DNA from: Neptuniibacter pectenicola
Lineage (GTDB): Bacteria > Pseudomonadota > Gammaproteobacteria > Pseudomonadales > Balneatricaceae
Assembly (NCBI RefSeq): GCF_001597735.1
Contig: NZ_LUTS01000010.1
Span: 1-64,000 of the forward strand
Length of the DNA: 64,000 bases
Direction: 5' to 3'
Shown here: positions 20,515 through 31,704 of the stretch, one piece after another
Position numbering within the stretch: the first letter of the stretch is position 1
How the letters are laid out: each line of letters opens with the position of its first letter
Program-made: the position numbers and the translations under genes
Notes under the pieces: generated by a model
Told to the model about the DNA's origin: nothing
Database searches by the model: none
Seen by the model: the letters and a program-made list of their open reading frames with translations, nothing else

Positions 20515-21704
20515 TATCGACCCTCCCTACGTGTAGTCTGTCTTATACGAAGCTCATCAACCACCTGATCGGTTACTTCTCTCAAGCTTTGGCTATCTAA
20601 ACGAACGGGTGAGTTCGCATCAGCCGCTACAGGTCGACTTTGCATAATTTTATCCAGTGGTAAGTACATCATATTATTACCACCCTCAACATCGATCAGC
20701 ACTTTAGGGTTACCCGCAAGCACTTCCTGCATTGTGTCTAAATACAAACGTTCACGTGTTACGTCCGGCGCTTTCTCATACTCTGTTAGTAATGCAGTAA
20801 AACGCTTAGCATCACCTTCAGAACGAGCAACAACCTGTTCTTTATACGCACTCGCTTCTTCTAAGACACGCTGTGCCTTACCGCGTGCTTCTGGAATAAT
20901 TCCATTCGCATAAGATTCAGCTTCGTTTTTAACACGCTGCTCATCTTCTCGCGCCTTGATCACATCATCGAAGGCGTCTTGAACCTGATTAGGTGCCTTA
21001 GCTTCTTTGATGTTGACCTTAGAAATGCGCAAGCCAGTACCGTAATCCTTCATATAATTCTGCAAACGTTCTTGCACTTTAACTGAAAGTTGCTCACGCC
21101 CCTGCGTCAAAATCGAATGCATATTGGTAGAACCAACCACATGACGAAGCGCAGATTCAGCCGCATGAGAAAGACTTGCTTCAGGATCCCTAACCGTTAA
21201 GACAAATCCTTTGGCATCAGAAATAACGTACTGAACCGTCATCTCAACATCAACGATGTTCTCATCTTTAGTCAACATAAGCGCACGATGATCACGGGTA
21301 CGAACACGTGTCACGTTTACAAGTTCAACAAGATCGATTAACGGTGGGTTCCACTGCAAGCCAGGTTCGACAGTACCACTGTACTTACCTAAACGAAGCA
21401 CAACGCCTCGCTCCTGCTGATCGACTGTATAAAATCCCCAGCCACCCCAGACCAATACCGCAATTACGGCAATGATCACAAAGAATCCAGCACCCGATGA
21501 AGAGCCGGAGTTTCCTCCATTTCCAGAATTACGCTTGCCAGAACCACCGAATATACCACTCAGCTTATCCTGCAGTTTACGTAACGCCTCATCTAAGTCA
21601 GGAGGTCCCTGATCACCACCCCCTTTATTACCCCCGCGGTTATTATTACCACTACCCCAAGGATCTTTATTATCGCCATTACCACCAGGCTCATTCCAAG
21701 CCAT
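20514..21704 (-). CDS. hflK: HflK, SPFH membrane subunit regulating FtsH
   Basis: Partner of HflC. The 396-residue protein begins with a glycine- and asparagine-rich cytoplasmic tail (about 1-70), then a membrane segment at about 74-93 (FFVIIAVIAVLVWGGWGFY), then the band 7 domain and coiled-coil region. The low-complexity N-terminus is typical of HflK. hflX lies 134 bases upstream. Confidence 0.95.
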   Translation of the reverse strand: MAWNEPGGNGDNKDPWGSGNNNRGGNKGGGDQGPPDLDEALRKLQDKLSGIFGGSGKRNSGNGGNSGSSSGAGFFVIIAVIAVLVWGGWGFYTVDQQERGVVLRLGKYSGTVEPGLQWNPPLIDLVELVNVTRVRTRDHRALMLTKDENIVDVEMTVQYVISDAKGFVLTVRDPEASLSHAAESALRHVVGSTNMHSILTQGREQLSVKVQERLQNYMKDYGTGLRISKVNIKEAKAPNQVQDAFDDVIKAREDEQRVKNEAESYANGIIPEARGKAQRVLEEASAYKEQVVARSEGDAKRFTALLTEYEKAPDVTRERLYLDTMQEVLAGNPKVLIDVEGGNNMMYLPLDKIMQSRPVAADANSPVRLDSQSLREVTDQVVDELRIRQTTRREGR

Positions 21705-21838
21705 ACGCCACTCCGTATAAACAACTAGTTAGCTAAATTAAAACACACAAACCCAATAAACATTATTCGATTGATCATACTACCCCTCTCGTAATACTCG
21801 ACGTATTTAAAAGAAACAGACGTATCCATCGAACAAAC

Positions 21839-23143
21839 TCAATAAGGATTGACCTCTACTGGAAAACAACGTTCCTGAGGCATACCCAAATGACTCAAAA
21901 TTTGTAACATATCTTTTTTCTGGATACGCACCTCAAGAACAATAGATCCATTTTCATCCATTTGCTCCGAAAGTACCGCACCACTGTCATACAATCGCGC
22001 TCTAAACTGACCTTCACTTGATTGCAAAGTAACACTGTCGTGATAAACATCATCCGCCAGTAACTCATTAACCGCCTGAAATAACAGTTCATGACCTTTA
22101 CCCGCTACCGCTGATAACCAAACGCGAATAGGTTTACCCTCTTCGTTACGGTCAATGCGAGCCTCACGCCCTTCAAGCAGGTCAATTTTGTTATACACTT
22201 CAAGCACAGGCACTTCATCTGCGCCAATTTCACCCAAAACATGTTCAACTTCAGCTACATGCTCATGCCTATCATCATCATGACAATCGATCACATGCAA
22301 TAACAGTGTTGCCTCAATCGTTTCTTGCAGTGTCGCCCTAAATGCTTCAACCAGTTTATGCGGTAAGTGTCGAATAAAACCAACCGTATCAGCCAGTATC
22401 GCGGGCCCAACATCCTCAATATCAATACGACGCAAGGTTGGATCCAAGGTCGCAAAAAGTTGATCAGCTGCATACACTTCGGAGGCCGTAAGCGCATTAA
22501 ACAACGTCGATTTACCCGCATTGGTATACCCAACCAATGAGAGCGTAGGTACTTCGGCTCGTTTTCGCGAGCGACGCCCCTGATCACGCTGCTTACGTAC
22601 TTTTTCCAAACGTTTATGAATAGATTTCATCCGAGCACGCAACAAGCGACGGTCAGTCTCAAGCTGTGTTTCACCCGGACCACGCAAACCTATACCACCT
22701 TTTTGTCGCTCAAGGTGAGTCCACCCGCGAACCAATCGGGTCGACATATGGTCCAACTGCGCCAACTCAACCTGCAACTTACCCTCATGGGTACGTGCAC
22801 GCTGAGCAAAGATATCCAGTATGAGTCCTGTACGATCAAGCACCCTACATTGGATTTCACGCTCAATATTTCGTTCCTGAGCGGGACTCAAGGCATGGTT
22901 AAAAATCACAACTTGCGCATCATGATGATCAACCAAGGTCTTCAGCTCTTCAAGTTTACCTTGCCCTATGAAGAACTTAGGATTGGGGTGCCCAAGCGAC
23001 CCAGTAAGAAATTCAACCGGATCTGCACCAGCAGATAATGCCAGCTCTTCGAGCTCCTTCGGACTTTCTTGGTCAGCCGCAGCTGCCAAATTCATGTGTA
23101 CTAATATGGCGCATTCGCCACTCTTCGGTCGCTCAAAGAACAA
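21839..23143 (-). CDS. hflX: Ribosome-associated GTPase HflX
   Basis: GTPase that splits or rescues stalled and stressed ribosomes. The 434-residue protein has the HflX N-domain with HALSPAQERN and the glycine-rich linker GGIGLRGPGETQLETDRR. Its G domain contains GYTNAGKST, DTVGFIRHLP and NKID. The start is probably TTG, because FERPKSGECAILVH aligns with the E. coli N-terminus; it begins six bases after the hfq stop. Confidence 0.93.
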   Translation of the reverse strand: MFFERPKSGECAILVHMNLAAAADQESPKELEELALSAGADPVEFLTGSLGHPNPKFFIGQGKLEELKTLVDHHDAQVVIFNHALSPAQERNIEREIQCRVLDRTGLILDIFAQRARTHEGKLQVELAQLDHMSTRLVRGWTHLERQKGGIGLRGPGETQLETDRRLLRARMKSIHKRLEKVRKQRDQGRRSRKRAEVPTLSLVGYTNAGKSTLFNALTASEVYAADQLFATLDPTLRRIDIEDVGPAILADTVGFIRHLPHKLVEAFRATLQETIEATLLLHVIDCHDDDRHEHVAEVEHVLGEIGADEVPVLEVYNKIDLLEGREARIDRNEEGKPIRVWLSAVAGKGHELLFQAVNELLADDVYHDSVTLQSSEGQFRARLYDSGAVLSEQMDENGSIVLEVRIQKKDMLQILSHLGMPQERCFPVEVNPY

Positions 23144-23149
23144 TGATTA

Positions 23150-23392
23150 TCAGTCCTCTGCTTTCATTTCGTCAGCCGACGGCAGTTTTACAGGACGCGC
23201 GGGTACAACTGTAGAAATCGCATGCTTGTAAACCATCTGACTTACTGTGTTTTTCAACAGAATCACAAACTGATCGAAAGATTCGATCTGACCCTGCAAT
23301 TTAATACCGTTTACCAAAAAGATAGAGACCGGAATACGTTCCTTACGTAACGCATTTAGATAAGGGTCTTGTAACGATTGCCCTTTTGACAT
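23150..23392 (-). CDS. hfq: RNA chaperone Hfq
   Basis: Hexameric Sm-like protein that pairs small RNAs with mRNAs. The 80-residue protein has the Sm1 region ([21 protein letters not shown]) and Sm2 motif with YKHAIST. A short C-terminal tail is present instead of the long enterobacterial one. It sits in the conserved miaA-hfq-hflX-hflK-hflC order. Confidence 0.97.
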   Translation of the reverse strand: MSKGQSLQDPYLNALRKERIPVSIFLVNGIKLQGQIESFDQFVILLKNTVSQMVYKHAISTVVPARPVKLPSADEMKAED

Positions 23393-23517
23393 TTTGCAAA
23401 CTCCTTCCCAAGAAATATTTTATATTTTGTCGTTATAGTATTGCTGACGGCGCACAATTCGCCTCACTGTAACCGTATTACAACTAATATACGGCATTTT
23501 TACAGTCCAGCATGACA

Positions 23518-24450
23518 TTATATAATGCCACCATCCACTAATTTCAAGGCATTAGATAATAGTTTTGGATCATGAGTGTCCATCCAAGCGAGATTTTCCC
23601 AACTTCTCAGCCAAGTAACCTGCCGCTTTGCTAACTGACGCGTAGCCACTACACCCTTAAATTTCATGGTTTCAAAATCCCATGTGCCCGCAAAATACTC
23701 CCATACCTGCCGGTAACCAACACACCGTACTGAGGGCATCTGCAGGGTTAAATCGCCACGCTCCCACAACCCACGAACTTCATCAACAAACCCTTGTTCC
23801 AGCATGATATCGAAACGTTTTTCGATACGCTCATGCAACATCGTTCGCTCTTTTGGCATCACCGCCATTGGTACGATAGAAAAATCAGGCTGTTGTGATT
23901 TTTGCTCTGCCCACAACTCACTCATCGGCCGCCCCGTGATCTCATACACCTCAAGCGCCCGCTGCAATCGCTGCGAATCATTTTTATTTAAGCGCGCCGC
24001 CGATTCTGGGTCCACATCCGCTAAACGACGGTGGATACTCTCCCACCCCTCTAGTTCAGCCTTTTTTAAAATCTGCTCACGCACCACGGGATTCGCTTCG
24101 GGTAAAGTAGCTAATCCATTCTTTAAGGCGTGAAAATACATCATCGTTCCACCGGTCAACAGAGGAATTTTTCCCGCTGAACGTATTTCATCAATTTGCG
24201 CCAGCGCATCACGGCGAAACTCCGCCGCCGAATAAGCCTCGGCCGGATCACATAGATCAATCAGCTTGTGGGGGTAACGCGCCAAGGTAGCCGAATCCGG
24301 CTTAGCCGTGCCTATATCCATACCACGATAAATCATCGCCGAATCGACACTCACAATTTCGCATGGCAGTTGATCATACAACTGCATAGCAAGATCCGTT
24401 TTACCTGAAGCCGTCGGCCCCATCAAAAAAATAACTGGCAGATTACTCAA
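23518..24450 (-). CDS. miaA: tRNA dimethylallyltransferase
   Basis: Adds a dimethylallyl group to N6 of A37 in tRNAs reading codons that start with U. The 310-residue protein has the P-loop GPTASGKT (about residues 11-18), DSAMIYRGMDIGTAKP and the GTMMYF segment. It begins 11 bases after mutL. The 125-base gap to hfq may hold an hfq promoter, but I see no strong boxes. Confidence 0.96.
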   Translation of the reverse strand: MSNLPVIFLMGPTASGKTDLAMQLYDQLPCEIVSVDSAMIYRGMDIGTAKPDSATLARYPHKLIDLCDPAEAYSAAEFRRDALAQIDEIRSAGKIPLLTGGTMMYFHALKNGLATLPEANPVVREQILKKAELEGWESIHRRLADVDPESAARLNKNDSQRLQRALEVYEITGRPMSELWAEQKSQQPDFSIVPMAVMPKERTMLHERIEKRFDIMLEQGFVDEVRGLWERGDLTLQMPSVRCVGYRQVWEYFAGTWDFETMKFKGVVATRQLAKRQVTWLRSWENLAWMDTHDPKLLSNALKLVDGGII

Positions 24451-24461
24451 AATACCCTCAA

Positions 24462-26360
24462 TTACTGTCCACGCATAAATAACTTATCAAGATCACTCAT
24501 TGTCATCTGACTCCACGTAGGTCGACCATGATTGCACTGTCCACTACGCTCGGTACTTTCCATATCACGCAGTAGCGCATTCATCTCAGGTATTGTCAGC
24601 TGTCTATTTGCCCTAACAGCGCCATGGCAAGCCATAGTGCCTAACAACTCATTAATATGCTGTTCTATTCGCTTACTTTCACCGTAGACCAACATGTCAG
24701 ATAACACATCACGAATCAGTTGCTCTACATTACCTTTCGCTAACGAAACCGGCACTTGACGCACCACTAACGTTTCTTCACCCATACGCGCCAACTCAAA
24801 GCCTAAACGTTTAAAGGTCTCCGCATGCTCTTCAGAACAATCCGCCTCACGATCGCTCACCGCAAGACTCAAAGGTACCAATAACGGCTGAGAACGTACC
24901 ACATCCTCTTCATAAGACCGCTTCATGCGCTCATATACAATGCGTTCATGTGCCGCATGCATATCGACCACAATTAAGCCTTGGGCACTCTCTGCAAGAA
25001 TATAAACGCCATGCAGCTGGGCAATTGCATACCCCATCGGAGGGCACTGCTCTTCCCCCTCAGTCACTACATCAGTTTGACTACCCTCAGGGTGCAATGC
25101 CCCATAACCTGACAACTGGTCATTAATCTGTCCGCGTGAGGGCTGAGAATTGGCATAATTAGGTACATAACCCGCACCCATGCGGGATGATGAATCACCA
25201 CCCACCGATCCACCAGCAACCGACGCCTGACTCCGCTGACTAAACGCCATCCGCCCCTGCTCATGTCGCTGTTCTGGTGCGGCCGTTATTGATTGCAGTC
25301 CGCCATCAAGCCCCGCGTCAACACTCCGCTCACCCGTTAACTGATCTTGTGGTCGCATATCGGCGATTAAACGATGCAAGGTTCGAAATAAGAAATCATG
25401 GACCAAACGACTTTCGCGAAAACGAACTTCATGCTTGGTCGGGTGAACATTGACATCCACTAAGGCGGGATCAAGCTCTAAATAAAGCACGTAAGCGGGA
25501 AAGCGACCGTGATAAAGCACATCAGCGTAAGCTTGTCTGACCGCATGGGTCACCACTTTATCTTTTATCATGCGCCCATTAACAAAGAAATATTGTAGAT
25601 CGGCCTGACTGCGAGAGAAGGTAGGCAAGCCCACCCAGCCCCACAACCGTAGCCCTGAGGCCTCTGCAACCACATCAACATTAAGCGCATTATCGATAAA
25701 GGCTGAGCCACAAATGCTGGCCACTCGGCGCTCTTGCTCCAATTGACTATCAGCTTGACGTAACTGATGAATCACTTTCCCGTTATGCCGTAATTGGAAT
25801 GCCACATCAAAACGGCTTAACGCCAAGCGTTTAACCACTTCATCAAGATGACGAAACTCAGTTTTTTCAGTTTTAAGAAATTTACGCCGGGCTGGGGTAT
25901 TAAAAAACAGGTCTTTAACTTCAACCGTTGTGCCTTCTGGGTGGGCGGCAGGCTCAATGGTCGCCTCCATATCTCGCCCTTCAGTCTGCACTTGCCATGC
26001 ATTCTCTTGCGAAGCCTGGCGGGAGGTCAATGATAAGCGGGAGACAGAGCTAATACTGGCTAACGCCTCGCCGCGAAAGCCTAAACTGCCAACGGCTTCA
26101 AGATCTTCCAGCACCTGTATTTTCGATGTCGCATGCCGACTTAACGCTAATGGCAGATCTTCTTTGTCTATACCCGCGCCATTATCGCGAATGCGCATCA
26201 ACTTCACGCCGCCCTGCTCAATTTCAACATCAACCTTACTGGCGCCAGCATCAAGGCTATTTTCTAGAATTTCTTTTATAACTGAAGCAGGTCGTTCGAC
26301 AACCTCGCCCGCTGCTATCTGGTTAGCTAATCGCGGTGATAGCAAATGAATGCGTGACAT
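24462..26360 (-). CDS. mutL: DNA mismatch repair protein MutL
   Basis: GHKL ATPase coordinating mismatch repair. The 632-residue protein has the N-terminal motifs [22 protein letters not shown] and [10 protein letters not shown], a variable linker (about 340-430), and a C-terminal dimerisation domain. The C-terminal part has [12 protein letters not shown], matching the metal-binding endonuclease motif DQHA(x)2E(x)4E except Met for Gln, so this MutL may nick DNA itself, unlike E. coli MutL, which relies on Mut[10 protein letters not shown] and CNHGRPTW follow. Confidence 0.96.
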   Translation of the reverse strand: MSRIHLLSPRLANQIAAGEVVERPASVIKEILENSLDAGASKVDVEIEQGGVKLMRIRDNGAGIDKEDLPLALSRHATSKIQVLEDLEAVGSLGFRGEALASISSVSRLSLTSRQASQENAWQVQTEGRDMEATIEPAAHPEGTTVEVKDLFFNTPARRKFLKTEKTEFRHLDEVVKRLALSRFDVAFQLRHNGKVIHQLRQADSQLEQERRVASICGSAFIDNALNVDVVAEASGLRLWGWVGLPTFSRSQADLQYFFVNGRMIKDKVVTHAVRQAYADVLYHGRFPAYVLYLELDPALVDVNVHPTKHEVRFRESRLVHDFLFRTLHRLIADMRPQDQLTGERSVDAGLDGGLQSITAAPEQRHEQGRMAFSQRSQASVAGGSVGGDSSSRMGAGYVPNYANSQPSRGQINDQLSGYGALHPEGSQTDVVTEGEEQCPPMGYAIAQLHGVYILAESAQGLIVVDMHAAHERIVYERMKRSYEEDVVRSQPLLVPLSLAVSDREADCSEEHAETFKRLGFELARMGEETLVVRQVPVSLAKGNVEQLIRDVLSDMLVYGESKRIEQHINELLGTMACHGAVRANRQLTIPEMNALLRDMESTERSGQCNHGRPTWSQMTMSDLDKLFMRGQ

Positions 26361-26370
26361 TAAAAATCCT

Positions 26371-27699
26371 TTAACTTGCGGGAATTCTTAGAACTTGGCC
26401 CACTTTGATCGTATCATTTTTCAGGCTATTAACCTTACGTAATGATGCCAACGAAACACCATTTTTTGAAGCAATAACGGAAAGCGTATCACCGCGCACA
26501 ACTTTGTAGCTACGATTATCCTTAGCTTTGCGCTGCGCTATCAACGTAAGAGCCGGCGGCTTACGCTCAAAATGCTGCACAATACCTTTATAGATCGCAT
26601 CAGCCATCTTCTTTTGATAGCTTCTCGTTTTTAAATTTGCGGCTTCACCGGGATTAGAGATAAATCCAGTTTCAACCAAAATAGAGGGGATATCAGGTGA
26701 TTTAAGCACCACAAAACCGGCCTGTTCCACGTGGGACTTATGCATACGCGCAAAACGCTTAATATTGGTGTGAATCCCTTTCGCTATAGAGCGACTGTCT
26801 TCTCGGCTGGCCGTCATCGACATATCAAGCAAGACACTCGCTAACACATTATCTTTATCATCTAAGCTAACACTCCCCACACCACCAATCAGATCCGCAC
26901 TGTTTTCTTTACTGGCTAACCAGCGGCCCATCTCACTACTTGCGCCTCTCGAAGAAAGCACCCAAACAGAAGCACCTCGGGCCCGCGGGTCTTTAAATGC
27001 ATCCGCATGAATAGAGACAAATAGATCCGCATTATGCTTCCGCGCGGCGGTCGTTCGCCCCCGTAAACTAATGTAATAATCCCCGGTACGCGTCAACTGC
27101 CCTTTGTAACCCGGCGTTTGATCTAAACGTCGCTTGAGCTCTTTCGCCATCGCCAAAACAACATCTTTCTCTCTAACCCGTCCGCTACCGATTGCCCCCG
27201 GATCATCACCACCGTGACCCGCATCGATCGCAATAACAATATCTCGTCCCGCGATAGCTTGAGGCTCCGCCGTTTTAGTCGCTTTACCTAGGGATTCTTT
27301 CTCATACAGGTCTAAAACCAACCGATGACCATATTTTTGGTTAGGTTTTAGATCAAAACTTTTGGGCCGCACCCCATGCTTCAGGTCTAACACTAACCTG
27401 AGCGTTTTACCGTTTTTACCTGAGCGAATGCGCTCAACGGGGCTTTTATCCAGCCCCAACCGTTCTAAATCTGCCTTTAACGTCGAGTTTTCAACATCCA
27501 ATACAATGCGGTCAGGGTTATCTAACGTAAATACCTTATGCGCAGCGGGCCCCGAAAGATCAAACACTAAACGCGCATGATCTGGTGCAAGCCATATACG
27601 CACTTTCTCGACCTCCGCCGCGTTGACCGCAAATGCGCCAAGCAGCAGAACGGCACCAAATAACCAGCTTACAACCCGTTGATACTTCGTTATTCGCAT
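26371..27699 (-). CDS. amiB: N-acetylmuramoyl-L-alanine amidase (AmiB type)
   Basis: Periplasmic zinc amidase that splits septal peptidoglycan. The 442-residue protein has a signal peptide (about 1-27, ending [10 protein letters not shown]), an AMIN domain (about 30-130), an Amidase_3 domain with zinc ligands in [14 protein letters not shown] and SIHADAF and the glutamate in VETGF, and a C-terminal LysM motif ([14 protein letters not shown] to IPAS). It lies between tsaE and mutL. Confidence 0.95.
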   Translation of the reverse strand: MRITKYQRVVSWLFGAVLLLGAFAVNAAEVEKVRIWLAPDHARLVFDLSGPAAHKVFTLDNPDRIVLDVENSTLKADLERLGLDKSPVERIRSGKNGKTLRLVLDLKHGVRPKSFDLKPNQKYGHRLVLDLYEKESLGKATKTAEPQAIAGRDIVIAIDAGHGGDDPGAIGSGRVREKDVVLAMAKELKRRLDQTPGYKGQLTRTGDYYISLRGRTTAARKHNADLFVSIHADAFKDPRARGASVWVLSSRGASSEMGRWLASKENSADLIGGVGSVSLDDKDNVLASVLLDMSMTASREDSRSIAKGIHTNIKRFARMHKSHVEQAGFVVLKSPDIPSILVETGFISNPGEAANLKTRSYQKKMADAIYKGIVQHFERKPPALTLIAQRKAKDNRSYKVVRGDTLSVIASKNGVSLASLRKVNSLKNDTIKVGQVLRIPAS

Positions 27700-27768
27700 A
27701 AAGCCTTAATAAACCCCTTCACAAAAACTAAAAACGCCCACTTAATCGATAACACAGTATATAAACGT

Positions 27769-28242
27769 TTAACTCATAAGCTTATCGGCCATTATCTGAC
27801 CTAGTGCAGTCTGTGGTGTCCAACTCAACTGCCGACCATACCCCAACAACGCTATCTGTAACACTAAATCAGCCACAGGAAGCATCCCACGACCTTTATC
27901 TGGCCACTCAACTAAACAGAGCGCTTGCTCATCAAAATAATCTCGAATACCTAGGTACTCTAACTCTTCGGGATCGGACAACCGATATAAATCAAAGTGG
28001 TAGATATGCTTACCATTAACCTCATAAGGTTCCACCAGCGTATAGGTAGGACTCTTAACCGAACCTTGATGACCAAACCCTCTAATAACGCCGCGACTCA
28101 AGGTTGTTTTACCCATACCAAGATCACCTAACAAAAAAATAACCCCGTGACCTTGCGTAGCTTGGGCTATTTTAGCGCCAAAGGCGACCATAGACGCTTC
28201 ATCTGGTAGTTCAATCCGATACTCTTTACTCATATTTACCAT
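27769..28242 (-). CDS. tsaE: tRNA t6A modification ATPase TsaE
   Basis: P-loop protein of the complex that makes N6-threonylcarbamoyladenosine in tRNA. The 157-residue protein has Walker A GDLGMGKTTLSRG and the conserved SPTYTLVEPY and HFDLYRL segments. The start may be at MVNMSKEYR or three codons later (28233). Either start overlaps the 3' end of nnr by 8-17 bases, suggesting coupling. Confidence 0.94.
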   Translation of the reverse strand: MVNMSKEYRIELPDEASMVAFGAKIAQATQGHGVIFLLGDLGMGKTTLSRGVIRGFGHQGSVKSPTYTLVEPYEVNGKHIYHFDLYRLSDPEELEYLGIRDYFDEQALCLVEWPDKGRGMLPVADLVLQIALLGYGRQLSWTPQTALGQIMADKLMS

Positions 28243-29755
28243 TTATCACTTTAGGAATCGTTAAAAACAGATCGGACGCCAGCATGCCCACCTCACCTTG
28301 AGACTGAGCAACCGCGTCAGCCGCTTTCGCATGGACATAAACGGCAATACGGGCTGCATTTTCCGGGGTCATTTTTTGCGCTAAAAATGCACCACAGATA
28401 CCCGATAGCACATCCCCCATGCCGCCAACCGACATACCGGGATTACCCCCATTACATAAATAACTGGCGTCACCAGCGGACACAAGCGAGCCTGCACCTT
28501 TTAGAACAACAGCGCCACCGCACACCGCTTGTAACTTTTCAACCGCACTAAAACGATCGTGTTCGATCTCAAGCACCGTCATATCCAATAACCGCGACGC
28601 CTCACCCGGATGCGGCGTACAGATCCAACGAGCACGTTGATGACGATCATACTGAGTAAATAATTGTTTACTGGCCATTAAATTTAAAGCATCAGCGTCT
28701 AGCACCATGGGCTTATCTACAGCCAATGCCGCCGCCAACATCTGCTCAGCCCATGCATTTTGACCAAGTCCGGGCCCTAACACAATCACATCCGCCTGCT
28801 CCAGCAATGGCTGCAAGTGCGCACCCGAGTCAACAGACTTAACCATAACCTCTGGACATCGACTTAACGACGCCGCCACATGTTCAGCACGCGTAGCCAA
28901 GGTGACTAAACCTGCACCACTGCGTATGGCCGCCTCTGAGGCTAATAACGCAGCCCCGCCCATACCACGATTGCCACCAATCACCAATAAATGACCAAAC
29001 TTCCCTTTGTGAGACGCCTTTAGACGCGGCGGCAAACACTCACGCAAGTCGTCGTCCGTTGTTCTAAAAAGATTAACAGGGATCGCCTCATAAACATCAT
29101 CCGGCACTTTAAGATCATCAAATAACAGAGTGCCGCAGTAATCAACAGCCTCTCCCGTCAACAAACCCCGCTTCATGCCGATAAAACTCAATGTCATATC
29201 AGCGCGTACAGCAACGCCCAACACGCGCCCGGTGTCAGCACAAAGCCCTGACGGTGTATCAACTGAAATAACCGGCTTAGAGGAGGCATTAAGCTGCTCA
29301 ATCGCGGCACGAAATGCACCACGAACATGACCGGACAACCCCGTGCCTAACATGGCATCAACTAACAGGGCACCACGAAAGCTCATGCCAGGCCGATAAA
29401 GCTCATAGGTCGGATATATCGCTTGCAGCTGCTCCCATGCAGCTAACGCCTCCCCCTGAAGCCCAGCAGAAAAATGCTCATCACCGATACAAATCAGCTG
29501 TACATCAAACCCTTTCTGCTTAGCCAACAGCGCAACAACAAAACCATCGCCCCCATTATTACCAGCACCACACAAGAAAGTGATCGCCGTGACGCTGGGG
29601 AAACGCTCAAGCATTTCAGCAAAAACAGCGTGCCCCGCTCGTTGCATAAGACGGATACCCGGAATGCCAAATTCATTGATTGCCGTACGATCTAGCACAC
29701 GGGTTTGTTCCGCTGTGTATAATGTCGCCGGAAGAACCGCTCTGTTAACAGACAT
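28226..29755 (-). CDS. nnr: Bifunctional NAD(P)H-hydrate epimerase/dehydratase
   Basis: Repairs hydrated NAD(P)H. The N-terminal YjeF_N epimerase half (about 1-215) shows FLCGAGNNGGDGFVVALL. The C-terminal ADP-dependent dehydratase half has GHLLVIGGNRGMGGAALLAS, LDADALNL and NGGNPGMSVGGMGDVLSG. The ATG at 29755 gives 509 residues; a GTG one codon earlier is possible. It is divergent from queG, with a 76-base gap. Confidence 0.95.
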   Translation of the reverse strand: MSVNRAVLPATLYTAEQTRVLDRTAINEFGIPGIRLMQRAGHAVFAEMLERFPSVTAITFLCGAGNNGGDGFVVALLAKQKGFDVQLICIGDEHFSAGLQGEALAAWEQLQAIYPTYELYRPGMSFRGALLVDAMLGTGLSGHVRGAFRAAIEQLNASSKPVISVDTPSGLCADTGRVLGVAVRADMTLSFIGMKRGLLTGEAVDYCGTLLFDDLKVPDDVYEAIPVNLFRTTDDDLRECLPPRLKASHKGKFGHLLVIGGNRGMGGAALLASEAAIRSGAGLVTLATRAEHVAASLSRCPEVMVKSVDSGAHLQPLLEQADVIVLGPGLGQNAWAEQMLAAALAVDKPMVLDADALNLMASKQLFTQYDRHQRARWICTPHPGEASRLLDMTVLEIEHDRFSAVEKLQAVCGGAVVLKGAGSLVSAGDASYLCNGGNPGMSVGGMGDVLSGICGAFLAQKMTPENAARIAVYVHAKAADAVAQSQGEVGMLASDLFLTIPKVINGKYE

Positions 29756-29834
29756 CACTTAAACCAATTTTATGTAACGTTATGTTTTTATAACATTATG
29801 AGGAATCTTCCCCGTAAAGGGCAAGCCTGAATAT

Positions 29835-30959
29835 ATGCCAGATAATCCATCACACACACTCGCAACCCTCGCACAGAAGATAAAAGACTGGGCCAATGAG
29901 TTAGGTTTTCAACAGTGCGGGATTACCGATTGCGATCTAAGTGCCGAACGCGCGCATTATGAGCAATGGATCGAAGCGGGATATCACGGCGAGATGGGGT
30001 ACCTCAACAACCATTTAGACAAACGATTCTCAGCGGATAGTTTACTGCCCGGTACGCAACGCATTATCTGTGTACGTATGGATTACCTGCCACCTGATAC
30101 CGATGCCTTAGAGGTGCTAGATGATGGTAAGCATGCTTACGTATCTCGCTACACGCTAGGCCGCGACTATCACAAGCTTATTCGTAAACGACTCACCCAA
30201 CTTGGCAAAAAGATCGATGAGGCGGTAGGGGAAACCGTCTTTCGCGCATTTGTTGACAGCGCCCCCTTATTGGAGCGCCCTTTGGCTGAAAAAGCGGGCA
30301 TTGGCTGGCGCGGAAAGCACACGCTTATTCTTAACCGTGAAGCTGGGTCTATGTTTTTTCTCGGGGAGTTGCTCATTGACCTCCCCCTGCCTATCGATGA
30401 ACCCACTACGGAAGAGCACTGCGGAAAATGCACCGCGTGCATCGATGTATGCCCCACCCAAGCATTCCCTCAACCCCACCTACTCGACGCACGTAAATGC
30501 ATCTCTTATTTAACCATAGAGTTGAGCGGTTCCATCCCCGAAGCCCTTCGTCCTAAAATGGGCAATCGCATTTTCGGTTGTGACGATTGTCAGCTTATCT
30601 GCCCTTGGAATAAGTTTGCTGATTTCACGCGGGAACAGGATTTTCATCCACGACAAAAACTCGACAAGCATGAGCTAATTGAGCTCTTCAACTGGGATGA
30701 AGCTACCTTCTTGAAAAAAACTGAAGGGTCAGCCATCCGCAGAACCGGTCATATTGGCTGGCTCAGAAACATTGCCGTCGCCTTAGGCAATAGCGACGGC
30801 GGCGAGGCGGTCATTAATGCGTTAAATGCTAAATTAACGCATGAATCAGAGATTGTTCAGGAGCATAGCTTATGGGCGCTAAACCGTTTAGCCAAAAGCG
30901 AGGAAAAAGGGATGCTACCGATCCATACACATCCCCGACGAGAGAAAATTAAATTCTAA
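29835..30959 (+). CDS. queG: Epoxyqueuosine reductase QueG
   Basis: Cobalamin-dependent enzyme for the last step of queuosine tRNA modification. The 374-residue protein has two ferredoxin-type cluster motifs: CGKCTACIDVCP (about residue 196) with a later Cys in RKCISYL, and CDDCQLICPWN (about residue 249). A HEAT-like tail follows. It is convergent with orn, and the short gap shows no strong terminator. Confidence 0.94.
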   Translation: MPDNPSHTLATLAQKIKDWANELGFQQCGITDCDLSAERAHYEQWIEAGYHGEMGYLNNHLDKRFSADSLLPGTQRIICVRMDYLPPDTDALEVLDDGKHAYVSRYTLGRDYHKLIRKRLTQLGKKIDEAVGETVFRAFVDSAPLLERPLAEKAGIGWRGKHTLILNREAGSMFFLGELLIDLPLPIDEPTTEEHCGKCTACIDVCPTQAFPQPHLLDARKCISYLTIELSGSIPEALRPKMGNRIFGCDDCQLICPWNKFADFTREQDFHPRQKLDKHELIELFNWDEATFLKKTEGSAIRRTGHIGWLRNIAVALGNSDGGEAVINALNAKLTHESEIVQEHSLWALNRLAKSEEKGMLPIHTHPRREKIKF

Positions 30960-30990
30960 AGCCCTACCCCACCAGCCTTAAACGGGTAGA

Positions 30991-31533
30991 TTAAAGCTTA
31001 ATGAAATGCTCTCGGTAATATTTCAACTCTTCAATAGAGTCTCGAATATCATCTAAGGCTAAGTGAGAGCCTTTTTTAACGACACCAGCAGCCACTTCAG
31101 GCTTCCAGCGTTTAGCTAACTCTTTCAGCGAACTGACGTCTAAATTACGGTAATGGAAAAACGCTTCCAACTCCGGCATATATTTATCAAGGAAACGACG
31201 GTCCTGACCAATACTATTGCCACACATGGGGGACTCACCCGCAGCCACATATTGCTGTAAGAACGCAATCGTATCCCGCTCAGCCTGAACCTCAGTCACT
31301 GTACTCTCTTTAACACGCTGAGTTAGGCCGGATTTACCATGCTGATTGGTACACCATTCATCCATACCATCCAACAACGCATCAGATTGATGGATCGCTA
31401 ACATAGGACCTTCAGCCAATATATTTAGATCAGAGTCGGTCACTATGGTCGCAATCTCAATAATCACGTCCGTTTTCGGCTCAAGACCGGTCATTTCTAG
31501 ATCAATCCAGACCAAATTACCTTTATTTGTCAT
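30991..31533 (-). CDS. orn: Oligoribonuclease
   Basis: 3'-5' exonuclease that degrades di- and short oligonucleotides, including pGpG from c-di-GMP turnover. The 180-residue DEDDh protein has [11 protein letters not shown], the [17 protein letters not shown] segment and the [14 protein letters not shown] end motif. It is divergent from rsgA, as in Pseudomonas. Its activity would complement the cyclic-di-GMP enzymes encoded elsewhere in this window. Confidence 0.96.
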   Translation of the reverse strand: MTNKGNLVWIDLEMTGLEPKTDVIIEIATIVTDSDLNILAEGPMLAIHQSDALLDGMDEWCTNQHGKSGLTQRVKESTVTEVQAERDTIAFLQQYVAAGESPMCGNSIGQDRRFLDKYMPELEAFFHYRNLDVSSLKELAKRWKPEVAAGVVKKGSHLALDDIRDSIEELKYYREHFIKL

Positions 31534-31704
31534 TAAAAATCTCCAAAGTTGACGCAGGCACTACTCTTTCCCTTAGAATACCCTACCTTAGGCAGCTAAA
31601 CAGGCCTTATTATTCTATTAAAATCATAAAAACGGGGATATTTAGTGATTCAGCCGCTACTCTTTAAGAAAACACAGCAACCAAGGGCGTATCACTAACA
31701 GGCT

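Noticed and set aside
22616-23038. Open frame of 140 codons antisense to hflX
   Set aside because: No family resemblance and entirely within hflX; the hflX protein is conserved throughout.
25930-26349. Open frame of 139 codons antisense to mutL
   Set aside because: Mirror of the conserved GHKL domain; not a gene.
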